In this document: positions 15,453-22,895 of the stretch, in pieces
Layout: each line of letters starts with the position of its first letter
Position numbering within the stretch: position 1 is the stretch's first letter
Origin: Deltaproteobacteria bacterium
Lineage (GTDB): Bacteria; Desulfobacterota; Binatia; UBA9968
Assembly: GCA_030688735.1 (NCBI GenBank)
Contig: JAUYJC010000014.1
Location: 1-32,055 of the forward strand
Reading direction: 5' to 3'
DNA: 32,055 bases
Position numbers and translations under genes: made by a program
The notes under the pieces: model-generated
The model's database searches: none
Told to the model about the DNA's origin: nothing
What the model saw: only the letters and a program-made list of their open reading frames with translations

Positions 15453-16937
15453 TTACTGCGGCGAGGTTGGGAAAATCAACGATTTGATCACGACCGGAAC
15501 CGATCCCGAAGACGGAATCAAAGTCCCGATATCGATGTAGTCGAAATCGTTGAGGGCGATGCCGTCGATGGAAATGATCGGATTTTGAATCTGCAGCTCT
15601 TCTTGGAAGTGGAGCCCGACGATGCCGCCGATGTCGCCGTCGTTGACCAGCACCAGCGGATGGCCCTTTGCCAAAATATCCTTGAGTCCCTCCGCGATCC
15701 CGCCGCAAAAAGCTTGCAAACGGAAAAAAGTCGCCGAGCCTTCCCAGTGAAAGGCTAGGGCCACCGGTTGGCGGGCGTTTAGCAGGTCCAAGCGCCGAAG
15801 CGCGTTGAGCGTGGCATCGCGCACCGCGTCCTTGGCGAGATCATCGGCGTCCAGCGGGAGTTCCGGCGCCACCACGGCGATGTTGCGCAACGGCACGGCG
15901 TCCTCGGGTGAAATGAAGACCGTGTTGCCGCTCACCTGCACGGTATACTGGGACGCACCGATGACGGTGGCGCGGATGCGCGCGGTGGGTTCCATTACGA
16001 GGATATCCAGGTCCGCCATGCGCCGGTGGATTTCATCGGCGATCATTGGGCCGAGATCGCCGAAACTCGTCTTGGTCCGGTTGTAGATGAACTCCGAGAC
16101 ACCGCCGGAAAACATCACGCAGTCGATTTCACCGCTATAACTAAGCGGCGGCAGCCGCAGCAGCCCTTTGATCTCATCGCTGACGGCTTGCGGTTTGAGC
16201 ATGGTGAACAGTTTGTCCGTCATGCCCGCCACCATTGCGCGCAAATTCTCTTGCGTCGGTCTCTGGCCCAGTTCGACTGAAAACCCCGCCCAGCCGGCGT
16301 GCTTGCGTCCGGCTTCTTCGATGCGGACGACGGCGCTGTCTTTGTCGAAGGCGAGCAGACGCGCGCCGATGTCGATGGCCGAGACTTCCTGGACTTTCCC
16401 GTTGTTGCATACGGCGAACTTGCTCGTGCCGCCGCCGACGTCGATGTTCAACACCACGCCGCCGGTCTTGGCGGAATGAGCGACGGCGCCCGAGCCATGC
16501 GCCGCCATGGTCGCTTCAAGGCCGTCGCCCGCGCTCACCGCGACGAATTTGCCGGCTTCCTGGGCGAAAAGCTCGCCGATGGCGCGCGCATTGCGCCGGC
16601 GCACCGCCACGCCGGTAAGAATCAGCGCGCCAGTGTCGACTTCTTCCCGTTTGATCCCGGCGTTTTTGTACTGCTGATTGATAAACGCTTCGAGGGCTTC
16701 GACGTCGATTCGGGTGTCGTCTACGTAGGGCGTCAGGAGGATTTCCGATTCATTTAGCACGTCGCGCTTTGTGACGCGGTAGCGCGAGCCTTCGAGCGTC
16801 AGCTCCAGGCGCGAGAAAACCAGGTGCGAAGTCGAAGAGCCGATGTCGACGCCGACGCTCGTCAGACGAAGAACCTCTTCTTCCTGCATGTGGCGGTTGG
16901 CGTTGGAAAACGACGCCTTGGGCGTAGGGCTGTCCAT
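15453..16937 (-). CDS. eutA: EutA-family reactivating factor (ethanolamine ammonia-lyase reactivase-like)
   Basis: A 494-residue actin-fold ATPase of the EutA family. EutA re-activates B12-dependent ethanolamine ammonia-lyase by exchanging damaged cobalamin. Visible family blocks are: the first phosphate loop VGVDIGSSTSHLVFSRLEL (30-50 region), ALILTGVAVRRRNAR, the second nucleotide motif NIDVGGGTSKFAV, the adenosine-side FSGGVSEFIY, RATVIGASQYTVQVSG, and the ending DYIDIGTLIP...VPVVIKSLIFP, which closely mirrors enteric EutA. Start: ATG at 16937 with AAGGAG four bases upstream; another ATG follows at residue 17. The bicupin gene lies upstream with a 94-base gap containing a palindromic repeat. 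No EutB, EutC or other ethanolamine gene is in the window, so its client enzyme here is unknown and may not be ethanolamine ammonia-lyase. Confidence 0.82.
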   Translation of the reverse strand: MDSPTPKASFSNANRHMQEEEVLRLTSVGVDIGSSTSHLVFSRLELTLEGSRYRVTKRDVLNESEILLTPYVDDTRIDVEALEAFINQQYKNAGIKREEVDTGALILTGVAVRRRNARAIGELFAQEAGKFVAVSAGDGLEATMAAHGSGAVAHSAKTGGVVLNIDVGGGTSKFAVCNNGKVQEVSAIDIGARLLAFDKDSAVVRIEEAGRKHAGWAGFSVELGQRPTQENLRAMVAGMTDKLFTMLKPQAVSDEIKGLLRLPPLSYSGEIDCVMFSGGVSEFIYNRTKTSFGDLGPMIADEIHRRMADLDILVMEPTARIRATVIGASQYTVQVSGNTVFISPEDAVPLRNIAVVAPELPLDADDLAKDAVRDATLNALRRLDLLNARQPVALAFHWEGSATFFRLQAFCGGIAEGLKDILAKGHPLVLVNDGDIGGIVGLHFQEELQIQNPIISIDGIALNDFDYIDIGTLIPSSGSVPVVIKSLIFPTSPQ

Positions 16938-16967
16938 GAAGCTCCTTGGGTATCAGAGAATAGTTGC

Positions 16968-17025
16968 GGGTTTGGAGTTCCGGGTTCCGCGTTAACCCGA
17001 AACTCGAAACTTTGAACTCGGAACC
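16968..17025. repeat. GGGTTTCGAGTT-type palindromic repeat, copy 2
   Basis: GGGTTTGGAGTTCCGGGTT on the left and AACCCGAAACTCGAAAC on the right form an imperfect inverted repeat centred on GTTAAC. Similar to 9259-9339. It lies between the bicupin and EutA-like genes and could form a hairpin in their shared transcript. Confidence 0.6.
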
Positions 17026-17031
17026 GCTGCG

Positions 17032-18231
17032 CTAATAGGAGTTCTTGTAGAGTTCCGGTTCCATGCGCGACTTGGCGCCGACGCTGGCGAGCGTTTCCTC
17101 GAATTCTATGCGCAGGTATGGGTCTTCTTCGTTGTACGGGATCGCCGTGCCGCCGTCTTTCATGTCGATGGCGCCGTAGTCGATGGCTTTCTCGCCGGGA
17201 CGTCCGCGTTCGCGCCCCGGGGCGTTGGGGCCGAACCAGGCGGTAAGGCGCAGCGGTTCCTTGCTCGCGCCGAAGTGCGCGTGGAACCAGTTGCCGCTCA
17301 TCGGCGCCGCGCTGACCATGCCCACCGGCTCGTAATCCTGCCGTCTGATTTCCTCCGTTGTGCCTTTTTCCCAGGGATGGGTGCCTAACTTTGCCGGCCA
17401 GGTGTAGGTGTAGCCTTTGCCGCTGAGACAGATGAGCACAGCGGCCGAGCCGTGCGCGTGGGCTTTGGAATAGCGGCCCGTTTCATGCTGGCCGATCCAA
17501 AAATAAAACTGCTGCCCCGCCATGTGGGGTTCGATGCGCCGATAACCCGGTGAGCGGCGGTTGTCCATCGGCAACTCACAACCCATGACGTCCGGAATAA
17601 TATTAGTTTTGCGCATCGCCAGGCCGCGCACCGGGTCGGGCGTGACATCTTCCTTGTATTTGAAATAATCGCCGACTTCCGGGTCGAAACGGTCTTTGAA
17701 CTGATAAGGGCAATTGAAGATAAAATCATCGCTGGCGAAGTTGTTCATGATGTTCGGCGCGGTCGTCCCGGCCAGGAGCAAGGCCGGACTCGATGTCGCA
17801 TTGACGATGCGATGCGTGGCGTTGAGCGGTATCGCGAAAATCGAGCCTCTCTGCCATTCGAAGGTGTGCTTCTTGGGATTGCCGTCTACCCAAACTTCCG
17901 TCGTGCCGCGCCCGTCGACGACGAGATACTGCTCCTCGTAGAGATGCTTCTCTGGGTTCAACGCGCCGGCGCCGGGTACTTCGACGACGTAGCAGCCCCA
18001 CAGACCTTCGGTGCCGAGCAGTTGAATGAACGTGGCGCTGCCGCCCATGCGCTTCCAGGGTTTGCGCGGCAAATCCTGAACCCGGTGCACACCGATGTCG
18101 CGATAAATCGGGATGCCCTGGGCTTCCATGTAACTATCGTAGGGAGTGTTGGGCCGAAGGAATTTGCCTAAACCGGCCCTGGTCTTGTTATCTGTCGGTT
18201 CCTTGAAAGTTTGCTCGGATGGATGATCCAT
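17032..18231 (-). CDS. Bicupin protein paired with EutA-like gene
   Basis: A 399-residue protein with two cupin barrels. The first (about 90-170) has HLYEEQYLVVDGRGTTEVW, offering His/Glu ligands, and a second-motif stretch IPLNATHRIVNA. The second barrel (about 245-345) has KAHAHGSAAVLICLSGKGYT with an HxH pair and NWFHAHFG late. These are the metal sites of the fold, which serves dioxygenases, isomerases and binding proteins; the layout resembles gentisate-dioxygenase-like bicupins, but the reaction cannot be assigned. No signal peptide. Start ATG at 18231 is backed by a strong TAGGAGG just upstream. The EutA-like gene follows on the same strand after 94 bases. I recall proteins of this type being labelled as ethanolamine ammonia-lyase activating in automatic annotation; that label is not evidence of function. 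Confidence 0.75.
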   Translation of the reverse strand: MDHPSEQTFKEPTDNKTRAGLGKFLRPNTPYDSYMEAQGIPIYRDIGVHRVQDLPRKPWKRMGGSATFIQLLGTEGLWGCYVVEVPGAGALNPEKHLYEEQYLVVDGRGTTEVWVDGNPKKHTFEWQRGSIFAIPLNATHRIVNATSSPALLLAGTTAPNIMNNFASDDFIFNCPYQFKDRFDPEVGDYFKYKEDVTPDPVRGLAMRKTNIIPDVMGCELPMDNRRSPGYRRIEPHMAGQQFYFWIGQHETGRYSKAHAHGSAAVLICLSGKGYTYTWPAKLGTHPWEKGTTEEIRRQDYEPVGMVSAAPMSGNWFHAHFGASKEPLRLTAWFGPNAPGRERGRPGEKAIDYGAIDMKDGGTAIPYNEEDPYLRIEFEETLASVGAKSRMEPELYKNSY

Positions 18232-18400
18232 AAAGCCTCCTAATTAGATTTTGTAAGAATCTGCGACTCGGCATGAGCGGGAACGCTCAAGCTCGGCGGA
18301 TTTACTTACTTATTATAGGCTGCTGAATTTGGAGTCAAACGGGGAAACCAGTCGCGCTCTGGGTGTGGTACTTAAACCGGCGGCTTTGTCGCCCAGCTCC

Positions 18401-18967
18401 TTACTGTTCACGATGACCGCCGTCTGCAGGTGGACGTGAGTCAGGGTGCGAATGGTCCGAGCCAATCTTGCGGCTAGACTGGGCCCGCGCGCAGGGTGAT
18501 GAATGAGTCTCAATGTACAACCCCAACGCGGTGGCGGTGTCAATCGCTATCGGGGTCGGCCGAGAAAGGCCAACGTACATGTAGTAGTCCCACCCGAAGT
18601 GCACGTACGCCCGTCGCGGCGCGATTAGTCTCCCCCAGACCCGCTCACGCAGCGCGAGACGAGAGAACTTGATCGCAAGCGGCACGGTGAGTTCTCTGCG
18701 TCTGTACCAGACGGAATGCTGCATTCGGTTGCGGGATGTGATCTCAAGATCGCGGAGATCCAAAGCCGAGACGTCTGCCTCTTTCAGAAATGCTTCGAGC
18801 ACGGTGAGATACGTTCTCTCGGTCTTTAGATATTGCTGCATCGTCACTTTGCGCCCAGCAACACGTTTTCCGACTTGAGCGAAGAATGTCCATTCAACAC
18901 GTGTATACCGCCCTTGCTCGTCGCGGAGCCGAGGGTCGTACTTGGTGACTCGGTACTCGTAGCGCAT
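18401..18967 (-). CDS. Orphan conserved protein with a WDYYMYVG motif
   Basis: A 188-residue protein of unknown function. It opens MRYEYRVTKYDPRLRDEQG, then YTRVEWTFFAQVGKRVAG, a helix with YLTVLEAFLKEADVSAL, and near the end YVHFGWDYYMYVGLSRP followed by LGLYIETHSSP. I recall this pattern (RYEYRVTKYDP... W.....IG ... HFGWDYYMY.G ... GL.VE...SP) in an uncharacterised family of about 150-170 residues spread across bacteria, including Actinobacteria. The family normally ends soon after the SP; here the frame runs about 34 residues further with low-complexity Ser/Arg/His content, so the stop may have been lost through a late frameshift. Its neighbours are unrelated. A ~130-bp dispersed repeat starts about ten bases 5' of the ATG, so any promoter lies in or beyond it. 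Confidence 0.55.
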   Translation of the reverse strand: MRYEYRVTKYDPRLRDEQGRYTRVEWTFFAQVGKRVAGRKVTMQQYLKTERTYLTVLEAFLKEADVSALDLRDLEITSRNRMQHSVWYRRRELTVPLAIKFSRLALRERVWGRLIAPRRAYVHFGWDYYMYVGLSRPTPIAIDTATALGLYIETHSSPCARAQSSRKIGSDHSHPDSRPPADGGHREQ

Positions 18968-18977
18968 TGTCTGCGCG

Positions 18978-19110
18978 CTCTAATATCAAGTGAGTTGGTC
19001 AGTCTATCCCGACCGGCGAATTTACAATTGCGGCTAATCCTATAACTGTTTTCGGCGGTTAACAACAAAAGTTCCAACCCGGCAAACACTGCGCGTATGT
19101 CAACCTTTGC
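18978..19110. repeat. Dispersed ~130-bp repeat, copy 2
   Basis: Aligns with 6366-6497 from CTAA...GTGAGTTGGTCAGTCTATCCC through ATCCTATAACTG and ACACTGCGC to CAACCTTTGCTGG. It fills almost the whole gap between the WDYYMYVG gene and the toxin gene and lies 5' of a minus-strand gene, as does copy 1. Confidence 0.7.
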
Positions 19111-19140
19111 TGGCTAGGAGTTGGTTTGAATCCGATTGTG

Positions 19141-19437
19141 TCATCGCGCTTTCCAGTAGCCGGGCTTTCTTCGTCCGTGAGCTACCGCGATGACTTTGAT
19201 GGTTTCGCCAGCCTGGCGGCAAACGACAACGAATGGAAATCTTCGTAAGAGGAAACGTCGAGTGTGATGAAGGTAGGCGGGCCACCGCATGGGAGCTTCT
19301 GAAATGAGTTCGATTGCGCGGTCAAGCTCCGCAAGAAATGCCTCCGCCGCGGTTTCGCTCCGGTCGTAGTACCATCGAAACGCCGCCCGGGCTTCTGCGA
19401 TTGCTTCAGGGTGAACGTTGACTGGGCATTGAGCCAT
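19141..19437 (-). CDS. ParE/RelE-superfamily toxin
   Basis: A 98-residue toxin of the RelE/ParE fold. The N-terminal helices (EAIAEARAAFRWYYDRSETA, AEAFLAELDRAIELISEAP) and the C-terminal sheet (LLRRFPFVVVCRQAG, IKVIAVAHGRRKPGYW) follow the family in order; the basic strand plus HGRRKPGYW is typical of ParE members. Targets in this fold are DNA gyrase (ParE) or ribosome-bound mRNA (RelE); sequence favours ParE-like, but this is unproven. The ATG shares one base with the antitoxin stop (TAATG), so the pair is translationally coupled with antitoxin first, as usual. No catalytic or structural part seems missing, so it is probably functional. Confidence 0.85.
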   Translation of the reverse strand: MAQCPVNVHPEAIAEARAAFRWYYDRSETAAEAFLAELDRAIELISEAPMRWPAYLHHTRRFLLRRFPFVVVCRQAGETIKVIAVAHGRRKPGYWKAR

Positions 19438-19661
19438 TATCGGCGAGCGATTTTTAGACGGGCTTCAGACCAGGGGATCGCTTTTACCGCTCCGGAATCG
19501 AGATCCTTGAGTCGCTGTTCAATCTCCGCGCCCCAGGCCGCTTCAGATTTCTCATCCACTTCCTGGTCAAGGCTATCGAGCAGTGCCCCTGCCAGCGCGG
19601 CTCGTGCTTCCGCTGGTAGCTTGAGCGCTTTTTCTAGTAGACCGGACGGATCTTGTTGCAT
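19437..19661 (-). CDS. Addiction-module antitoxin (Unstab_antitox-like)
   Basis: A 74-residue antitoxin of the putative addiction-module component family. It has an N-terminal helix pair (LLEKALKLPAEARAALAGALLDSL) and an acidic/aromatic C-terminal segment (SEAAWGAEIEQRLKDLDSG, PWSEARLKIARR) that in this family wraps the toxin. An upstream in-frame ATG (19697) would add 12 residues; ATG at 19661 gives the family's usual beginning (MQQDPSGLLEKAL) and is preferred. A TATTATAA sequence lies within 20 bases upstream of it and could be a -10 element. The members are thought to lack a classical DNA-binding domain. The toxin gene follows with a one-base overlap. Confidence 0.8.
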   Translation of the reverse strand: MQQDPSGLLEKALKLPAEARAALAGALLDSLDQEVDEKSEAAWGAEIEQRLKDLDSGAVKAIPWSEARLKIARR

Positions 19662-19722
19662 GCGCTTATAATACACCTTGCGAGTAGCTGGTTGCAATGT
19701 GGTTTTCGATAGAGACCTGTGC

Positions 19723-19839
19723 CTATGGGCTCTTGGTAAACGTCAGCCGCCGATAAACTTGGCGGACCGAATCGACGTCGCGTTTGCAGTATTCGTAAAT
19801 CTCGGCGAGCTTGCCGGCGCGGCAGTAGGGATAGACCTT
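19723..19839 (-). pseudogene. Duplicated 3' end of the predicted exonuclease gene
   Basis: This 117-base stretch aligns without gaps with the last 117 bases of the exonuclease gene at 22299-22895, stop codon included. The encoded pieces (KVYPYCRAGKLAEIYEYC... against KVYPYYRAGKLTEIYEYC...) agree at 32 of 38 residues. Upstream of it the similarity ends abruptly. It has only the last exonuclease motif and no start, so it is a remnant of a duplication. Between the two copies lie the two ABC transporter genes. Confidence 0.85.
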
Positions 19840-19860
19840 TGGCAAGAGATCGAAGACACG

Positions 19861-19888
19861 GAAAAAGCGGAGTCAAGAAAAAACTCCG
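19861..19888 (-). terminator. Terminator of the amino-acid ABC transporter operon
   Basis: On the minus strand CGGAGT (19888-19883) pairs with ACTCCG (19873-19868), followed by CTTTTTC. It lies 25 bases past the stop of the ATPase gene. Confidence 0.6.
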
Positions 19889-19913
19889 TACTTCCTTTGT
19901 TCCCCTTTTAGGA

Positions 19914-20588
19914 TCAAATCTCCGAGACAACGCCGTCTTGCATGCGCAGCACACGCGTGGCGCAGCCGCGGGCGAAGTCTTCGTCATGGGTTGCGACGAC
20001 GAGGGTGCGGCCTTCGGCGGTCAAGCCCCGAAGCAGTTCCCGCAGTTCCGTGCGTCGCCCGGGATCGAGCGATGCCGTCGGCTCGTCCAGCAGTAGAAGC
20101 GGCGGATCGACGGCGAGGGCGCGCGCGATCGCGACCCGCTGCGCCTCGCCGCCCGAGAGCTCCCGCGGCAGCGCGTTGGCGCGATGCTCGACCCCAAGCG
20201 TTTTTAACAACTCACGCGCGCGGCGCTCGGCCTCGACGAGCAAGACGCCGTGGGCGTATACGGGCGCCAGCCACACGTTCTTCAGCGCCGTCAGATGTTC
20301 AAACAGATGATGAAACTGGAAAACCATGCCGACTTTGCGCCGGAGCGCGCGCAGGCTGGGCGGCGTGGCGTCTCCAGCCGGGAGCGCCAGATCGTCAACT
20401 TGGACGGTTCCCGAATGGAACGTCTCCAATCCAGCGACCACGCGAAGGGCGGTGGTCTTGCCGGCGCCGGAAGGCCCCATCAGCGCGACGATCTCGCCGC
20501 GGCGCGCCGCGAACGTAACGCTCTCCAGCACGCGGCGCGGGCCGCGGTCAAGGCATACTTTCTCCAGGCGCAGCACCGCGTCATTCAT
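19914..20588 (-). CDS. Polar amino-acid ABC transporter ATP-binding protein
   Basis: A 224-residue ATPase subunit of the GlnQ/HisP type that powers import through the inner membrane. Motifs in order: Walker A GPSGAGKTT (about 38-46), Q loop VFQFHHLFEHLT, signature LSGGEAQRVAIARAL, Walker B LLLLDEPTASLD, and the switch His in VVATHDEDFA. It overlaps the 3' end of the binding-protein/permease fusion gene by eight bases, so the two are coupled. It is slightly shorter than the usual 240 residues because the C-terminal end is trimmed after RMQDGVVSEI. Together with the fusion protein it makes a complete two-gene importer. The substrate is probably a polar amino acid (family inference). Confidence 0.92.
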   Translation of the reverse strand: MNDAVLRLEKVCLDRGPRRVLESVTFAARRGEIVALMGPSGAGKTTALRVVAGLETFHSGTVQVDDLALPAGDATPPSLRALRRKVGMVFQFHHLFEHLTALKNVWLAPVYAHGVLLVEAERRARELLKTLGVEHRANALPRELSGGEAQRVAIARALAVDPPLLLLDEPTASLDPGRRTELRELLRGLTAEGRTLVVATHDEDFARGCATRVLRMQDGVVSEI

Positions 20589-22149
20589 GCGTCGCCTTCT
20601 TCCAACGCCTTTCCAAGCGCCGCGCGGCCGCGGCGAGCGGCAGGGACATCGCCAGGTAGAGCGATGCGCAGAGCACGCCGGGGATGACCCAGCTTCCGAT
20701 ATTGGTGGCGAAAATCTGCGTCTGTTTCGTCAGCTCGAAAACCGTGAGCACCGAAACCAGCGACGAGTCTTTGAGCAGCGCGACGAAGTCGTTCGTCATC
20801 GGCGCGAGCGCGAGGCGAAAAGCCTGGGGCCCGCGCACCAGCGCGAGCACCTGGCGCTCGCTGAGCCCGAGCAGTCGCCCGGCCTCGAGCTGTCCCGCGG
20901 GCACCGCTTCGAGCGCGCCGCGAAAAATCTCGCTCTCGTACGCCGCGTAGTTGAGCGCCAGTCCCAGCAGTGCCGCGAGAAACGCCGGCAGGCGCACGGC
21001 GGCGGCGATGCCGTAATAAAGAACGAAAAGCTGAAGCAAAAGCGGCGTACCGCGGATGATCTCCACGTAGCCGGTAAGCAGCGCGCGCGCCAGCGCGCCG
21101 CCGTAGACGCGCCCGCTCGCGATCGCGATGCCGAGCAGGACCGCGAGCGCCATGGCCATGCACGAGAGCACGATCGTCACCACGGAGGCTTGGAGAAGCG
21201 AAGGCAGATACGCCCGCGTTGCTTGCCATGAGTTGAGCGCAGTACCCGCCGTGATCTCGGCGCCGATGACCGGCGGTATGGATTCGCCGGCCAGAACGCG
21301 CCGGTAAAGCTCCGGCTGATCGTCATTCCATGCGCCCCACTTGCGGAAGATGTTTTCCAGGGTGCCGTCCCGCATTGCCGCGCGGAGAATTTCGTCGACC
21401 CGGTCGCGGAGCGGCCCGTTGCGCCCGGCCAGGATGCCGACGTAGTGTCCGACGGCGACGCTCTCGGGCTGGATCGTGAATCCCGGCAGCGCGCGCCGGC
21501 GGCGCTGCGCGAGGACGTTGTCCAGCAGCACGGCATCGAGCCGGCCGATGATGAGATCGCTGTATGGATGCACGTCGTCGTCGTAAGAAACCGCCTGAAT
21601 GCCGAATTCGCTCTCGGCGCTCAAAAGGATCTCGTAGGCGATGGTGCCGCCGAGGGTGCCGACCCGCCGGCCCCGCAGATCGGCCAGCGTGCGCAGGCGA
21701 GATGCGTCGGCGTCGCGCACGCTCAGGACTTCGCGGAAGCGGTAGTAAGGAACCGTCGGCGCCATGTTCGCTCGCCGCGCCGGTGTATCTTCGATGCCGC
21801 TGAGCCCGATCTCGGCGTCGCCCCGCTCGATCGACTGGTCTATCGAGGTGAAAGTGATATTTTTGAACTTCGGCTTGAGGCCGAGACCGCGCGCGATCAG
21901 GTCGGCGATCTCGACATCGAAACCGACGACTTCGTCGGGATTGTTGAGATTTGCTTCGACGAACGGCGCGCCGCCTTCAGGATCACCCGCCCAGGGAAAT
22001 TCGCTGGGTGACGGAGCCCCCGCGATGGGTTGGGGTGAGAGCAACGCATATGTCGCGAGCGCGGCCGCACACACCAATAGGCGCCCGCGAGCGAAAGGCC
22101 TGCGAACACCGGAAGGGTTTGACGGGGTAATTTTTCTCCTCGGTTCCAA
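20581..22149 (-). CDS. Fused substrate-binding protein and permease of a polar amino-acid ABC transporter
   Basis: A protein of about 522 residues joining two usually separate subunits. Residues about 50-275 form a family-3 solute-binding domain (VGFDVEIADLIARGLG, IGLSGIEDTPARRANM, LRGRRVGTLGGTIAYEIL, ENIFRKWGAW). Residues about 312-515 form a HisM/GlnP permease with five or so helices, EIIRGTPLLLQLFVLYYG and the EAA-loop sequence EAGRLLGLSERQ. A hydrophobic N-terminal segment (LLVCAAALATYALL) would export the binding domain to the periplasm. Such fusions are known in this family. The start is uncertain: the frame opens with TTG at 22149, but the AGGAG at 22136-22140 lies inside it, so translation may begin a little further in at a weak codon. 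The ATPase gene follows with an eight-base overlap. Confidence 0.88.
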   Translation of the reverse strand: MEPRRKITPSNPSGVRRPFARGRLLVCAAALATYALLSPQPIAGAPSPSEFPWAGDPEGGAPFVEANLNNPDEVVGFDVEIADLIARGLGLKPKFKNITFTSIDQSIERGDAEIGLSGIEDTPARRANMAPTVPYYRFREVLSVRDADASRLRTLADLRGRRVGTLGGTIAYEILLSAESEFGIQAVSYDDDVHPYSDLIIGRLDAVLLDNVLAQRRRRALPGFTIQPESVAVGHYVGILAGRNGPLRDRVDEILRAAMRDGTLENIFRKWGAWNDDQPELYRRVLAGESIPPVIGAEITAGTALNSWQATRAYLPSLLQASVVTIVLSCMAMALAVLLGIAIASGRVYGGALARALLTGYVEIIRGTPLLLQLFVLYYGIAAAVRLPAFLAALLGLALNYAAYESEIFRGALEAVPAGQLEAGRLLGLSERQVLALVRGPQAFRLALAPMTNDFVALLKDSSLVSVLTVFELTKQTQIFATNIGSWVIPGVLCASLYLAMSLPLAAAARRLERRWKKATHE

Positions 22150-22298
22150 TGGAAATCAAGTGGAGATTATCCGAGAAGCCCAATCGCTGTCAATTATCCG
22201 TTGCGGAGAGTGGCGGTATCAAGTGTCCCCTGCAATGACCCCTAGGATCACAACAAGCAAAGGCGCGCGGAACATTGCTTCAAACGAAACCGGGACGG

Positions 22299-22895
22299 TC
22301 ACAGGCTTTTCGCGAACGTCAGCCGCCGATAAACTTGCCGCGCCGTGTCCACGTCGCGTTTGCAGTATTCGTAAATTTCGGTGAGCTTGCCGGCGCGGTA
22401 GTAGGGGTACACTTTCGAGCCGTCGAGATTTTCTTTGGGCGAAGGGATGCCGAGGGCTTTCGCGAGCGAGTCGAGGCTCGCGTGTTCGCGGCCCCACTTG
22501 CTCCATTCTTGCATCGTGTCGTAGATCGGATTGTTGCGAAAACGGGTGAATGGGATGTCGCGCGGCGGCTTGATCTGGTGAATGATCGAGCGCTGCCAGA
22601 TGAAGCGCAAATCGAAGTCGAGAATGTTATGGCCGACGAAGAGATTGACATCCATCGCGAGCTTCCAGAAATTTTGGATGATCGCCTTTTCTTCACCTTC
22701 CAGGACATGCACCGGGGAGTCCGCCGGCGGATCGATGGCGTAGGCGAGGCAAAGAATCCTGGCGGTTGCCGCCGATAGGCTGAGCTTCTTTAGCAGCTCC
22801 GCCTCATCAAGCTTGATTTGGGAATCCAGCAGGCCGTTGTCCTGGAGCGACTGATCGGTGGGAACGGTTTCGATATCGAAGAAAAAGATTTTCAT
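22299..22895 (-). CDS. Predicted 3'-5' exonuclease (PolB exonuclease-like, DEDD)
   Basis: A 198-residue RNase-H-fold protein of the predicted PolB-like exonuclease family. It has the acidic motif FFFDIETVP (D7, E9), the second motif FVGHNILDFDLRFI and the third motif YEYCKRDVDTARQVY near the end, giving four metal ligands. It probably trims DNA in repair, but no member is well characterised to my knowledge. An upstream in-frame start (22955) is rejected because the protein should begin at the first strand MKIFFFDIE, encoded from 22895. Spacing to neighbours (149 bases to the transporter, 348 to addA) suggests its own transcript. The last 117 bases are present a second time at 19723-19839. Confidence 0.85.
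   Translation of the reverse strand: MKIFFFDIETVPTDQSLQDNGLLDSQIKLDEAELLKKLSLSAATARILCLAYAIDPPADSPVHVLEGEEKAIIQNFWKLAMDVNLFVGHNILDFDLRFIWQRSIIHQIKPPRDIPFTRFRNNPIYDTMQEWSKWGREHASLDSLAKALGIPSPKENLDGSKVYPYYRAGKLTEIYEYCKRDVDTARQVYRRLTFAKSL

Noticed and set aside
20326-21231. 301-codon plus-strand open frame across the ABC transporter genes
   Set aside because: It crosses two real minus-strand genes, and its Arg-rich composition is typical of antisense frames.
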